Part shown: one piece after another, positions 53,585-64,000 of the stretch | Layout: each line of letters starts with the position of its first letter | Position numbering within the stretch: position 1 is the stretch's first letter | Source of the DNA: Reticulitermes speratus | Lineage: Eukaryota; Arthropoda; Insecta; Blattodea; Rhinotermitidae | Assembly (NCBI GenBank): GCA_021186555.1 | Contig: JAJKFL010000005.1 | Coordinates: 48,821,135 to 48,885,134, forward strand | Direction of reading: 5' to 3' | Length of the DNA: 64,000 nt | Position numbers and translations under genes: made by a program | Notes under the pieces: model-generated | Told to the model about the DNA's origin: nothing | Databases searched by the model: none | Seen by the model: the letters and a program-made list of their open reading frames with translations, nothing else

Positions 53585-53805
53585 TCTTCGATCTTCTGCG
53601 ATATTACGCAGCGTCAAATGGTAATTGTTTACCGACGTTTCGGGACAATGTATCGGTCCAATCTTCAAGGGTCTTGGACTTCTTGATCCTTAAAGATGAG
53701 ACCGATAACGTTGTCCCGAAACGTCTGTAAACAATTACCACTGGACGCTGCGTAATATCCCAGAAGAGCGCAGATCTCATCAGCATCGCGGCGGAGCCTG
53801 AAGGC
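53585..53805. mobile_element. Family B foldback element, full
   Basis: ATCTTCTGCGATATTACGC mirrors GCGTAATATCCCAGAAGAG. Left core TTTACCGACGTTTCGGGAC and right core GTCCCGAAACGTCTGTAAAC. The one-sided tail is AGCATCGCGGCGGAGCCTG. Confidence 0.7.
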
Positions 53806-53899
53806 ACGAATGCCGTCACCTTGTCAGAAATTCGCGTGCTGAAATGTTAAAATTGTTGTTTGTTCTTATGTAAAATTGGAAATAACTGTCGCTTTTTTT

Positions 53900-54420
53900 A
53901 ATTCTTTAAATCCGAACGGTAACTACGTATACCACCTGATGTAACATTAAAAATTCTGCATGTTTCTCACACTGCATTTATTTATACCAATGGGCCGGAT
54001 AGCTCAGTCGGTATAGCGACTAGCTACGGGCTGGGCAGTCCGGGGATCGAATCCCGGTCGTGGCGAGATTTTCCACACCCGTTCAGATCGGCCCTGGGTC
54101 CCACCCAGCTTTCTGTATAATGGGTACCGGGCCTCTTTCCCTGGGGTAAAGCGGCCGGGGCGTGGAGTTGACCACCCACCCTCATCTAGTGCCAGGGTTA
54201 AAGAAAGAGTTCAGCTATACATCTGCTCACCCTCTGGGCCTTCATGGCCTGTTCTAGGGTGAACTGTACCTTTACCTTTACCTTTTTTTCCTACGATTTT
54301 AGCAACCAGCGCCGATTACTTCCTAAACAGAATTACCCGACTGTTCTTCGAACTAGAGAACGCGTTTGTTCTCTGTGACGTACGAACTCAATTTTTGTAC
54401 GTACTTTAGACGAATTTCCT
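53900..54420 (+). mobile_element. Old single-unit TTAA relative interrupted by a SINE
   Basis: Left part TTCTTTAAATCCGAACGG, ACTACGTATACCACCTGATG, CATTAAAAATTCTGCATG (leader). After the SINE the unit resumes at GCAACCAGCGCCGATTACTTC, then GTTCTCTGTGACGTACGAAC. The element was therefore present before the SINE and has only one unit. Confidence 0.6.
53992..54289 (+). mobile_element. SINE family 3, nested
   Basis: Head GGGCCGGATAGCTCAGTCGG, B-box GGGGATCGAATCCC, body CTGGGGTAAAGCGGCCGGGG, tail TTTACCTTTACCTTT. Confidence 0.9.
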
Positions 54421-55141
54421 CCTTCTCATTTTAATGACACTCAGAACAACTTCGGTGCCGTACTTACCTTACAATGCAATATATAATTTCAGAAATGTTA
54501 GGCTTAGTTTCGAACGTCTCTTTTTTTGTATTTGTCTCAATAAATTTTTTCTACAAATATATGTTGCTAAAATTTCTTTCGTCGTTTAGAAAGGACAGCG
54601 CGTTCACATTACCTAAGCTTAAGAATATCTCTACATGGGAGACAACGGAACAAATGTTAATGTACTTTAAAATGTCTTCCTTCTTCAGCTGACAAAATTC
54701 CGCAGTGCAAAGAATTTGGGTTTGGTCACGGAATATGCTTTAAGGAATGTTAGTAGTTACAAAAGATTACACATAGGTTGCACACATTTTTACTTAATCG
54801 TTCAAGAAATGTCATAAAAATAGGCAATGAAATTTTTTCACGTAGAACACTACGAAAGAAGTCTTAAGCAAAAGAATTTTAAGTAAGTTGAGAACAAAAA
54901 ACGTGAAACAGTGTGTACTCGGGTTGTCAGTAGTCGGTCTTGCACCACAGACGTCCAGGTTCTATCGTAGGCCAATCGAAGCGGGATGTTTGGTGGTCAA
55001 AGTGACAATGGGACATGACATTTCCCGAATTTTCCAAATTCTCCCCCCCAACATAACTCAACCAATGCCCCGTATCATTCTTCTGTCATCCAGAGATGCA
55101 CAATGACTCTGTCAGAAACTGCAGTAGATTTCCTTGCGACA
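54421..55141. other. No gene recognised
   Basis: Two 72-residue frames have no recognisable domain. The rest is unique AT-rich DNA. Confidence 0.5.
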
Positions 55142-56804
55142 AACTTAGTCTGTGCTACCTCAGCCGTAAGTCACGGAGAGGTAAGTCCACTTAGAACCCC
55201 ATATAAACTTAGTCTGTGCTACCTCAGCCGTAAGTCACGGAGAGGTAAGTCCACTTAGAACCCCATATAAACTTAGTCTGTGCTACCTCAGCCGTAAGTC
55301 ACGGAGAGGTAAGTCCACTTAGAACCCCATACAAACTTAGTCTGTGCTACCTCAGCCGTAAGTCACGGAGAGGTTAGTCCACTTAGAACCCCATATAAAC
55401 TTAGTCTGTGCTACGTCAGCCGTAAGTCACGGAGAGGTTAGTCCACTTAGAACCCCATATAAACTTAGTCTGTGCTACCTCAGCCGTAAGTCACGGAGAG
55501 TAAGTCCACTTAGAACCCCATACAAACTTAGTCTGTGCTACCTCAGCCGTAAGTCAGGGAGAGGTAAGTCCACTTAGAACCCCATATAAACTTAGTCTGT
55601 GCTACCTCAGCCGTAAGTCACGGAGAGGTAAGTCCACTTAGAACCCCATATAAACTTAGTCTGTGCTACCTCAGCCGTAAGTCACGGAGAGGTAAGTCCA
55701 CTTAGAACCCCATATAAACTTAGTCTGTGCTACCTCAGCCGTAAGTCACGGAGAGGTAAGTCCACTTAGAACCCCATACAAACTTAGTCTGTGCTACCTC
55801 AGCCGTAAGTCACGGAGAGGTTAGTCCACTTAGAACCCCATATAAACTTAGTCTGTGCTACCTCAGCCGTAAGTCACGGAGAGGTTAGTCCACTTAGAAC
55901 CCCATATAAACTTAGTCTGTGCTACCTCAGCCGTAAGTCACGGAGAGGTAAGTCCACTTAGAACCCCATACAAACTTAGTCTGTGCTACCTCAGCCGTAA
56001 GTCAGGGAGAGGTAAGTCCACTTAGAACCCCATATAAACTTAGTCTGTGCTACCTCAGCCGTAAGTCAGGGAGAGGTAAGTCCACTTAGAACCCCATACA
56101 AACTTAGTCTGTGCTACCTCAGCCGTAAGTCAGGGAGAGGTAAGTCCACTTAGAACCCCATACAAACTTAGTCTGTGCTACCTCAGCCGTAAGTCAGGGA
56201 GAGGTAAGTCCACTTAGAACCCCATACAAACTTAGTCTGTGCTACCTCAGCCGTAAGTCAGGGAGAGGTAAGTCCACTTAGAAACCCATACAAACTTAGT
56301 CTGTGCTACCTCAGCCGTAAGTCAGGGAGAGGTAAGTCCACTTAGAACCCCATATAAACTTAGTCTGTGCTACCTCAGCCGTAAGTCAGGGAGAGGTAAG
56401 TCCACTTAGAACCCCATACAAACTTAGTCTGTGCTACCTCAGCCGTAAGTCAGGGAGAGGTAAGTCCACTTAGAACCCCATACAAACTTAGTCTGTGCTA
56501 CCTCAGCCGTAAGTCAGGGAGAGGTAAGTCCACTTAGAACCCCATATAAACTTAGTCTGTGCTACCTCAGCCGTAAGTCAGGGAGAGGTAAGTCCACTTA
56601 GAACCCCATACAAACTTAGTCTGTGCTACCTCAGCCGTAAGTCAGGGAGAGGTAAGTCCACTTAGAACCCCATACAAACTTAGTCTGTGCTACCTCAGCC
56701 GTAAGTCAGGGAGAGGTAAGTCCACTTAGAACCCCATACAAACTTAGTCTGTGCTACCTCAGCCGTAAGTCAGGGAGAGGTAAGTCCACTTAGAACCCCA
56801 TACA
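55142..56804. repeat. 64-bp minisatellite with splice-site-like motifs, about 26 copies
   Basis: Unit AACTTAGTCTGTGCTACC, TCAGCCGTAAGTCACGGAG, AGGTAAGTCCACTTAG, AACCCCATAYA. Nearly every unit has AGGTAAGT, an exact match to the core 5' splice-site consensus, and CTACCTCAG, which is acceptor-like. Variants: CACGG to CAGGG dominates the right half; GGTTAGT in a few units; ATATA/ATACA at the unit end. Confidence 0.97.
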
Positions 56805-56937
56805 GAAATTATTTAAACTCCGCGTTATATATATTCGTATTATAGCATTATTCTTATTAATTTCAAAACAGAATATATACGCACACTCACAACCAGGTTT
56901 GAGTTTCTACCGAAGGTGACTATGAAGAGTATAGTAT

Positions 56938-57058
56938 TTGGGGTGTGACGCCGTGTAGTTTATAATTACCGACGTACATCTACCGTGAAGATGGAGTCAG
57001 TACGTTACTCCAAAATGTAGGTAACATTTACCGGAATACAAGCCGTCACATCCCAGAA
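56938..57058. mobile_element. Family B foldback element, decayed
   Basis: GGGGTGTGACGCCGTGTAG mirrors GCCGTCACATCCCAGAAG. The core GTGAAGATGGAGTCAG..CTCCAAAATGTAGG shows G12 and GTC changes. Confidence 0.55.
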
Positions 57059-57065
57059 GTCTCCG

Positions 57066-57094
57066 AGCTTTTATTATTATTATTATTATTATTC
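57066..57094. repeat. (TTA)n microsatellite
   Basis: About 8 TTA/ATT units between a family B element and unique DNA. Confidence 0.9.
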
Positions 57095-57289
57095 AGGCGT
57101 ATACATAAAATTATAATATTAATATACTAATCATATCAACACTTCACTTATGATGTAATGATGGTCAAAACAATTATAGAAAGCTGTTTACCAATCATCT
57201 CTCTAGCTTGTAGGGCCGCAAAGTTGAGTCCTGGACTATAGTTCAAGTGCTATCGTGAGCAGCAGTATAGATTTCAGTTTCCGTTGCTT

Positions 57290-59910
57290 GTGACATGCGA
57301 GAGACCACTGCACACACCTACAACGACAGACCACTCACCACTACCTACAACACCTAAACGACAGACCACTCCACACACCTACAACGACAGACCACTCCAC
57401 ACACCTACAACGACAGACCACTCCACACACCTACAACGACAGACCACTCCACACACCTACACACACCTATAACGACAGACCACTCCACACACCTACAACG
57501 ACAGACCACTCCACACACCTACAACGACAGACCACTCCACACACCTACAACGACAGACCACTCCACACACCTACAACGACAGACCACTCCACACACCTAC
57601 ACGACAGACCACTCACACACTACACACACCTAAACGACAGACCACTCCACACACCTACAACGACAGACCACTCCACACACTACAACGACAGACCACTCCA
57701 CACACCTACAACGACAGACACTCCACACACCTAGCACACACCTACAACGACAGACCACTCACACACCTACAACGACAGACCATCACACACCTACAACGAC
57801 AGACCACTCCACACACCTACAACGACAGACCACTCACACACCTACAACGACAGACCACTCCACACACCTACAACGACAGACCACTCACACACCTACAACG
57901 ACAGACCACTTCACACACCTACAACGACAGACCACTCCACACACCACAACGACAGACACTCACACACCTAAACGACAGACCACTCCACACACCTACAACG
58001 ACAGACCACTCCACACACCTACAACGACAGACCACTCCACACACCTACACACACCTACAACCACTCCACACACCTACAACGACAGACCACTCACACACCT
58101 ACAACGACAGACCACTCCACACACCTACACACACGACAGACCACTCACACACCTACAACGACAGACCACTCCACACACCTACAACGACAGACCACTCCAC
58201 ACACCTACAACGACAGACCACTCCACACACCTACAACGACAGACCACTCACACACCTACAACGACAGACCACTCCACACACCTACAACGACAGACCACTC
58301 CACACACCTACACAACGACAGACCACTCCACACACCTACAACGACAGACCATCCCACACACACCCTAAACCACCTACAACGACAGACCACTCACACACCT
58401 ACAACGACAGACCACTCCACACACCTACAACGACAGACCACTCCACACACCTACAACGACAGACCACTCCACACACCTACAACGACAGACCACTTCACAC
58501 ACCTACAACGACAGACCACTCCACACACCTACAACGACAGACCACTCCACACACCTACAACGACAGACCACTTCACACACCTACAACGACAGACCACTCC
58601 ACACACCTACAACGACAGACCACTCACACACCTACAACGACAGACCACTCCACACACCTACAACACAGCACTACAACGACAGACCACTCCACACACCTAC
58701 AACGACAGACCACTCCACACACCTACAACACAACCACTCACAACACGACAGACCACTCACCCTACACACACCACAACGACAGACCACTCCACACACCTAC
58801 AACGACAGACCACTCCACACACCTACACACCAACCATCCACACACCTACAACACAGACCACTCCACACACCTAACGACACCACTCACCCCACTACCACAC
58901 ACCTACAACGACAGACCACTCACACACCTACACGACACACTCCACTACAACGACAGACCACCCACACACCTACAACGACAGACCACTCCACACACCTACA
59001 CACCACCTCACACTCAGACCACTCCACACACCTACAACGACAACCACTCCACACACCTACAACACACCACTACACACTCCACACACCTACACACACACCA
59101 CACCTACAACGACAGACCACTACACACCTAACGACAACCACTCCACACACCTACACACAACCTACACCTACACCACTCCACACACCTACACGACAACCAT
59201 CCACACACACCTACACACACCTACACACACTCCACACACCTACACCACCTACACACTCACACACCTACACACACTCACACACACCTACACACCCACCCAC
59301 TCCACACACCTACAACACACCTACACCACTCCACAACACCTACACACACCTACACCACTCCACACACCTACACACACCTACACCACTCCACACACCTACA
59401 CACTCACACCTACCACCACACACCATACACACACCTACACCACTCCACACCACCCTACACCATCACACCTACACCACTCACCACACACTACACACACCTA
59501 CACCACTCCACACACCTACACACACTAACCCTACACACACACCACACACCTACACACACCTACACCACTCCACACACCTACACAACACCTACACCACTCC
59601 ACACACCTACACACACCTACACCACTCCACACACCTACACACACCTACACCACCCACACACCTACACACACCTACACCACTCCACACACCTACACACACC
59701 TACACCACAGCACCACTACACACACTACACACACCTACACACACCACCATCCAACACCTACACACACACCTACACACACACTCCACACACCTACAACACA
59801 CACACTCAACTCACACCACACCTACACACACCTACAACTACACCACTCCACACACCTACACACACCTCACACACACACACACTACACCACTCCACACACC
59901 TACACACACC
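57290..59910. repeat. 26-bp CA-rich array, degenerate to the right
   Basis: The left two thirds repeat CGACAGACCACTCCACACAC then CTACAA (26 bp). From about 58,800 the unit breaks into CTACACACAC and CACCACTCC pieces without the GACAGA part. Single-base losses (CACTCACAC for CACTCCACAC) are very frequent, far more than in the other arrays. Confidence 0.92.
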
Positions 59911-60007
59911 AGTGGCAGCGCCAGTTACGAAGCACACAGTCTCATTCTTCAACTTTTTCTTTGTAATTTCTCTGTTCCTTTGTTAAGCTTCCTGTTGCAA
60001 TGAAAGT

Positions 60008-60170
60008 TTAAGAGTCTTCCATCTTCACGGGTCTTGACCCGTGAAGATGGAAGACCCGTGAATATGGGACCGATAAGTTGTCCCGAAACGTCGGTAAACA
60101 ATTACCACACGACGCAGCGTAATATCCCAGAAGAACGCAATCTCATCAAACATCGCGGCGCAAGCCTTAA
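60008..60170 (+). mobile_element. Family B foldback element, one main arm
   Basis: A short perfect inverted repeat GTCTTCCATCTTCACGGG / CCCGTGAAGATGGAAGAC, then GGGACCGATAAGTTGTCCCG, GAAACGTCGGTAAAC and GTAATATCCCAGAAGAACGC with the one-sided tail CATCGCGGCGCAAGCCT. A minus-strand frame of 172 residues starts upstream and ends in this element; I consider it chance. Confidence 0.6.
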
Positions 60171-61340
60171 ATCAAAACAAGGTAGATGATAAAATACTGA
60201 AAGACAGCAAGTACAAATCAGAATATCGATATAAATCAACGTATAAAAAAGATCGACAATAATCGATGTAGGAACCTGTAACATCCATACACATGAATAT
60301 AATAAAAATCTAAACAAATCGTCGTAAAGCCATAAAGTATCGACAAAAATCACTGTAAAGAGCACAGACGTCTGTAGAAACGACAGCCTGCAATACCGTC
60401 TGTTTTGACTGTCCTCCCCGTGATGTAAGAGCTGTGGCAGTGTGCCTGACCGTGCCGTCTGCAGCCGTACAAAATGTTCACGGTGTCTGAGCAGCACGTA
60501 GAAATAAAGGAAGACCGTATATAGACCAGTACAAGCAAGTGTGTGCAGCGTACAGGAAACAGGTAGTCCGGCCACGCAGCCAAGCGTTTGGCCTGTCCAG
60601 ACGTCGTTATATAAATCCACTGTTAAATTATAAGGTTACTTTTCAAATAATATGTAATTTACTAAACATAAAATTGCCCGACCAAGTGACTTCGGTTAAC
60701 TGTAAAGCATATGAGGTTATGGTACATCGCAGATATAATTGAACGGCTCAAAAGGCTACGATGGGATTAGAAAAGGTCACATGGAATTGTGGTTCAGGTT
60801 CCGCTGTTTGACAATGGAAGGTGGTTTGGTGTCTGCAGAGCAAATAGCTCATTATGTCAGCTTAGGAACTGCGACAAAGCAATAGGCTGTAGCAGACAAT
60901 AACAGTAAAATTGTTTACTTAAGTAATATCATCTGTAAATTATACAGGGTGTGGCAGTGGAATGTGACGATTTTCGGATAGCTGTTTTGATAAATCGGGT
61001 TGAATATAAAAAAAATACTGAGTATCAGCAGTAAAATGTCATTTTTATATGTTTTTATTTTTAAGTGGTCTTCCTGACGTACAGTATATTCCTGTAATTG
61101 TAATCAGAAATTGACCATAACTGTGGGCATCAGACGTTTATCAGTGGCTCTAATATCGACCCTGACGTGCTCTTTCGTCACTTAACGTGACGATATTCAG
61201 AACTCAACTGTAACTAACATACCGCAACGTCGGGGGCAAGTTGTGTGTCTTTGTGCTGTTACGGTTAACTTCCGATCATGAATACAGAAATGTACAGTAT
61301 GCCAGGGAGACCAATTAGGAGATGTAATTTGTAAGAAGTG
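60171..61340. other. No gene recognised
   Basis: The 172-residue minus frame (60102-60620) is rich in Leu, Phe and Cys, but its last residues are family B sequence and it matches no family I know. TACAGGGTGTGGCAGTGG at 60952 resembles a Tc1/mariner MITE end, but no partner end was found. Confidence 0.4.
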
Positions 61341-61616
61341 CCGATCGCAGTGGCCGCGCGGTCTAAGGCGTGGGTCTCGGCCGCTCGCTTACTGGGATTG
61401 TGGGTTCGAATCCCACCGGGGGCATGGATGTCTGTCTGTTGTGAGTGTTGTGTGTTGTCAGGTAGAGGTCTCTGCGACGGGCTGGTCACTCGTCCAGAGG
61501 AGTCCTACCGACTGTGGTGTGTCTAAAAATTGTGTGATCGTGAAGCCTCGACGAAACGATGAGGCCCAGGCCCGTATAAGGCTGTCGAGCCATAGAAAAA
61601 AAAGAAGAAGAAGAAG
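61341..61616 (+). mobile_element. SINE family 2, plus strand
   Basis: Head CCGATCGCAGTGGCCGCGCG, B-box GGGTTCGAATCCC, body GGTAGAGGTCTCTGCGACGG, tail A8 followed by (GAA)n. Confidence 0.9.
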
Positions 61617-61771
61617 TAAAAGGCGAATATTAAATTGAACTTTACTATTAACAGTCCGCAATTTTTTGTGTTTCTTATATCAACACAATTCATCAAAACA
61701 TTGGTACTAAAATTGTCATATTCTGTTGCCGCATTCTGTATTACATGATTGTTCTTTATTTAGGATTGTAG

Positions 61772-62075
61772 CACGTATGGGTGAGGGAGAGGTGCATACA
61801 GGATTTTGGTGGGGAGACCTGAGGGAAGGAGACCACTTGGAAGACCCAGGCGTAGATGGGAGGATAATATTAAAATGGATCTTCAAGAAGTGGAATGGGG
61901 GGGCATGGACTGGATTGATATGGCTCAGGATAGGACAGGTGGCGGGCTGTTGTGAGTGCGGTAATGAACCTTCGGGTTCCACAAAACGCGGGGAATTTCT
62001 TGACTAGCTGACGACCTGTTAGCTTCTCAAGAAGGACTGTGCTACATGGAGTTAGTTAGTTAGTTAGTTAGTTAC
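61772..62075 (+). mobile_element. LINE family 1, heavily 5'-truncated
   Basis: It retains the coding end ([15 protein letters not shown]-like, frameshifted) and the full 3' UTR with the GAACCTTCGGGTTC hairpin and GACCTGTTAGCTTCTCAAG, ending in (GTTA)n at 62051-62073. An 8-bp direct repeat GATTGTAG (61764-61771 / 62076-62083) flanks it. Confidence 0.85.
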
Positions 62076-62127
62076 GATTGTAGGTAGATTTCAGCATAGG
62101 CGACTACATGTAAATAAGGATGCTTCT

Positions 62128-62215
62128 GGTCTTCTGGGACGCGATGTTGGTCGATACGTGGTTACCGACGTTTCGAAAGAACGTATGGTGTTCATCTCGA
62201 AAGGGCTGAAACTAA
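62128..62215 (-). mobile_element. Family B single-arm fragment
   Basis: TCTGGTCTTCTGGGACGCG, GTTACCGACGTTTCGAAAG and GTGTTCATCTCGAAAGGG keep the arm order; the core is decayed. Confidence 0.5.
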
Positions 62216-62497
62216 AACAGAACTACTTGTTAATACTGCAAGACACTTCCGTTGTTAGTTCCAATATCGATTCTAGCTGGTGTCACCCACTTTGGCTGTC
62301 CTGTCAGCATACGTCCTAAGCCTTTGCTTGTCCGCAGATGTACAGTATGTTGCAAAACTGCAGTCAGACATGAACTGGCGATAGGAATTATACCGCAATC
62401 ACCTCATGAATTTTTTTTTTTACGTGTGAACTGTACAAGACGAAGATTTATGAAGATTAAATCTGAATACTAAACATTTTGAAGATCACTGTCTTGT

Positions 62498-62640
62498 GGC
62501 ATGTGACGCCGTGTAGTCTGACAGAAGTGTACCGACGTCTCTGAGGTTCTTGCCGTCTCCATTACAGTTCGATGATTGAGACAGCACGATACTCTTTAAA
62601 CGTCGGTACACTTCTAGCAGATTAAATGACGTCACATCCC
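62498..62640. mobile_element. Family B foldback element, decayed
   Basis: CATGTGACGCCGTGTAG mirrors GACGTCACATCCC. GAAGTGTACCGACGTC mirrors AACGTCGGTACACTTC. The CTGAAGA half is replaced. Confidence 0.55.
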
Positions 62641-63065
62641 TAAATAACAAATTTCCATAGTCACGGCCGCCATATACTGAAGTGTCACTAGACGTTTTGT
62701 TGACGTGATAAATAGTGAATGAGTAGCGTTTCTGTATTTACGGGTATATAGAATATAATAAGGACACGAAAGGAGGCACAAACAGAAAGTTACAGCTCTG
62801 CTTTAAAAAAACTGGGTTGTCATCACGTATGGAGATGGCGTTACATTCACGCCGAATGTCGTGACGAAAACAAGATTGGCAAAGAGGACGTCCTTACGCC
62901 ACGTGCATTTCTTAGACGTCTTTCAGGAACTGACAGCGCCTATCTGGAGAGCGAGTTGCGGGCAAAGCATAAAACGTACATCAAAAGCAATGCACATGCC
63001 ATTATTTCACGCACTGCAACTTTAAAACATCTTTACACAGTTTTCATGTTTCCACAGCTGCGTTT
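62641..63065. other. No gene recognised
   Basis: Unique DNA with no supported feature. Confidence 0.5.
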
Positions 63066-63395
63066 TTCATTTACTGAGAATTTCACAACTGCATACAAAA
63101 AAAAAACTGTCCCTGTACATGCCATTAAGGCATAGGCGTATCGGGGAAACAGAGGCATGGCTCCACTCATTCTTAAGGTCGGTCCTAGATGGAGGTGAGT
63201 AGTCAACGTCACGACCCAGTCGCTTTATCCCCGTAAAAGAACCTCGGTACCCACGGAATAGGAGGTTGGGTGAGTTCCAGAGCCGGTCTGAACGATTTGG
63301 AGAACAGAAAAGTCCGTTGCCTCTGTTGGGATTCGAATTCCAGATGATCCAGCCCATAGCCTACTCACTATACTGACTGAGCTATCCTGGCTATT
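63066..63395 (-). mobile_element. SINE family 3, minus strand
   Basis: The minus-strand head is AGGATAGCTCAGTCAGTATAG with a B-box GGAATTCGAATCCC. The body matches the 36572 copy (GACCGGCTCTGG, GGGGATAAAGCGACTGGG, ACTCACCTCCATCTAG) with more divergence. Confidence 0.8.
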
Positions 63396-63548
63396 CTCAA
63401 CTGCACAGATCATATACGTAGTTTCAGATTTAGAGACTCATTTTTGAGAAAGACGTAGAAAAAAAACTTGTAGCCCATTTTTAAGTAGGGCTGACACATC
63501 AGAAATTTAATGGAGGATCTGGCGAAAACCACGACAAACCTCTAGACT

Positions 63549-63780
63549 GAAATTTTAATCTTAATTCACCGTGCATTTCTGTAATCAGCAATAAGTCACC
63601 AACAAATGCACAAAACCGTCAATAAAGGTATAAATTAACCTTTTAATCATTAATAAATTGTAAACCCCTGATGATGGCTTCTCGCAAGCCGAAACGTATG
63701 TAGGGTATTTTAATAATGATAAAAGGTTAATTTATACCTTTATTGACGGTTTTGTGCATTTGTTGGTGACTTATTGCTGA
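63549..63780 (+). mobile_element. Hammerhead-type foldback retroelement (family A, copy 10)
   Basis: Tail TTCACCGTGCATTTC at the left. Arms run from GTCACCAACAAATGCAC to GTGCATTTGTTGGTGAC with AACCGTCAATAAAGGTATAA inside. The direct repeat CTCTAGACT (63540-63548 / 63781-63789), extended imperfectly to about 17 bp, flanks it. Confidence 0.73.
63664..63706 (+). ncRNA. Hammerhead ribozyme, consensus core
   Basis: Helix I ACCC/GGGT, CTGATGA (63668-63674), extra T, helix II GGCTT/AAGCC, GAAA (63691-63694), C-G/A-U closing a GTAT loop, GTA (63700-63702), cleavage expected before G63703. Confidence 0.75.
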
Positions 63781-63909
63781 CTCTAGACTAAAACTTTATG
63801 CCTTCATATAAAGCTCTAATTAATATTCTCGAATTAGGAGCGAAATTGTACGTGATAAATAAATTTTAGTTACAACACTAAGCAGCGAATATTTATAAAA
63901 ATCTGTTCA

Positions 63910-63955
63910 TACTGGGCATACACAAAAGAATGGTGCGGTTTCAAAAGTGAATAAA
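63910..63955. mobile_element. Palindromic TA-MITE, copy 6, truncated
   Basis: TACTGGGCATACACAAAAG and GAATGGTGCGGTTTC form only the left arm; the mirrored arm is missing and unrelated sequence follows. Confidence 0.75.
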
Positions 63956-64000
63956 AAATGTATGTCTCACATTACACGGGCACAACATACACCGTCAGCG

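Noticed and set aside
60102-60620. 172-residue hydrophobic minus-strand frame, possible membrane protein
   Set aside because: Its C-terminal part is family B foldback sequence, composition is low-complexity Leu/Phe/Cys, and nothing is recognisable.
62041-62075. GTTAG run as telomeric repeat
   Set aside because: The period is GTTA (4 bp), not TTAGG, and it is the 3' tail of LINE family 1.

Overview
The window looks like repeat-dense, gene-poor DNA from an arthropod nuclear genome, most likely an insect. It holds tRNA-headed SINEs, non-LTR retrotransposon 3' ends, hAT and Tc1/mariner-type MITEs, TTAA-bounded piggyBac-like elements and many minisatellites. A cockroach/termite-like source is only an impression from the style of the LINE and SINE families. 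I found no host protein-coding gene, no bacterial-style operon, no CRISPR array and no canonical stand-alone tRNA or rRNA gene. The long open frames are either minisatellite read-through or decayed LINE reverse-transcriptase tails.

Layout: 1-4.1 kb holds a hammerhead-bearing foldback element, a TTAA element filled with 114-bp repeats, and a TA-flanked MITE. 4.4-16 kb is a patchwork of SINEs, 82-bp palindromic MITEs and hammerhead foldbacks (536, 7346, 11035, 11546), with a second TTAA satellite element at 5.1-6.9 kb. 16.8-18.6 kb is a 40-bp minisatellite of about 46 copies. 20-21 kb is a 53-bp array rich in TGACGTCA. 21.7-27.3 kb carries two more TTAA satellite elements in opposite orientation. 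29-32.6 kb has hammerhead foldbacks and a LINE with a perfect 14-bp target-site duplication. 32.6-34.9 kb is a 67-bp array of 35 copies. 35.8-40.1 kb has a hAT MITE, SINEs and 15-, 37- and 22-bp arrays. 40.4-47.4 kb has more hammerhead elements, TTAA element E, and 16/18-bp and 35-bp arrays. 48.4-54.4 kb has TTAA elements, including F and old single-unit relatives. 55.1-59.9 kb is a 64-bp array followed by a noisy 26-bp CA-rich array. 60-64 kb is a mixture of the same SINE, LINE and foldback families.

The most interesting content is two transposon systems. (1) A family of about 10 short foldback elements carries hammerhead-ribozyme cores: CUGANGA, a conserved extra U, a helix II hairpin, GAAA, a helix III of about 2 bp, then GUH. 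Eight copies are flanked by 8-17 bp direct repeats, which points to retrotransposition. This fits what is known of the minimal hammerheads of Penelope-like elements. Some copies carry a complete ribozyme on both strands. A second foldback family (family B, about 17 fragments) shows a related but collapsed core. (2) A TTAA-flanked, piggyBac-like non-autonomous family whose interior is an array of 8-21 copies of a 114-bp unit (six loci, about 84 units) coexists with diverged single-unit copies, so the satellite seems to have expanded inside a transposon. I see no ORF for a transposase, a Penelope-type RT or an endonuclease, so every element here is non-autonomous or truncated.
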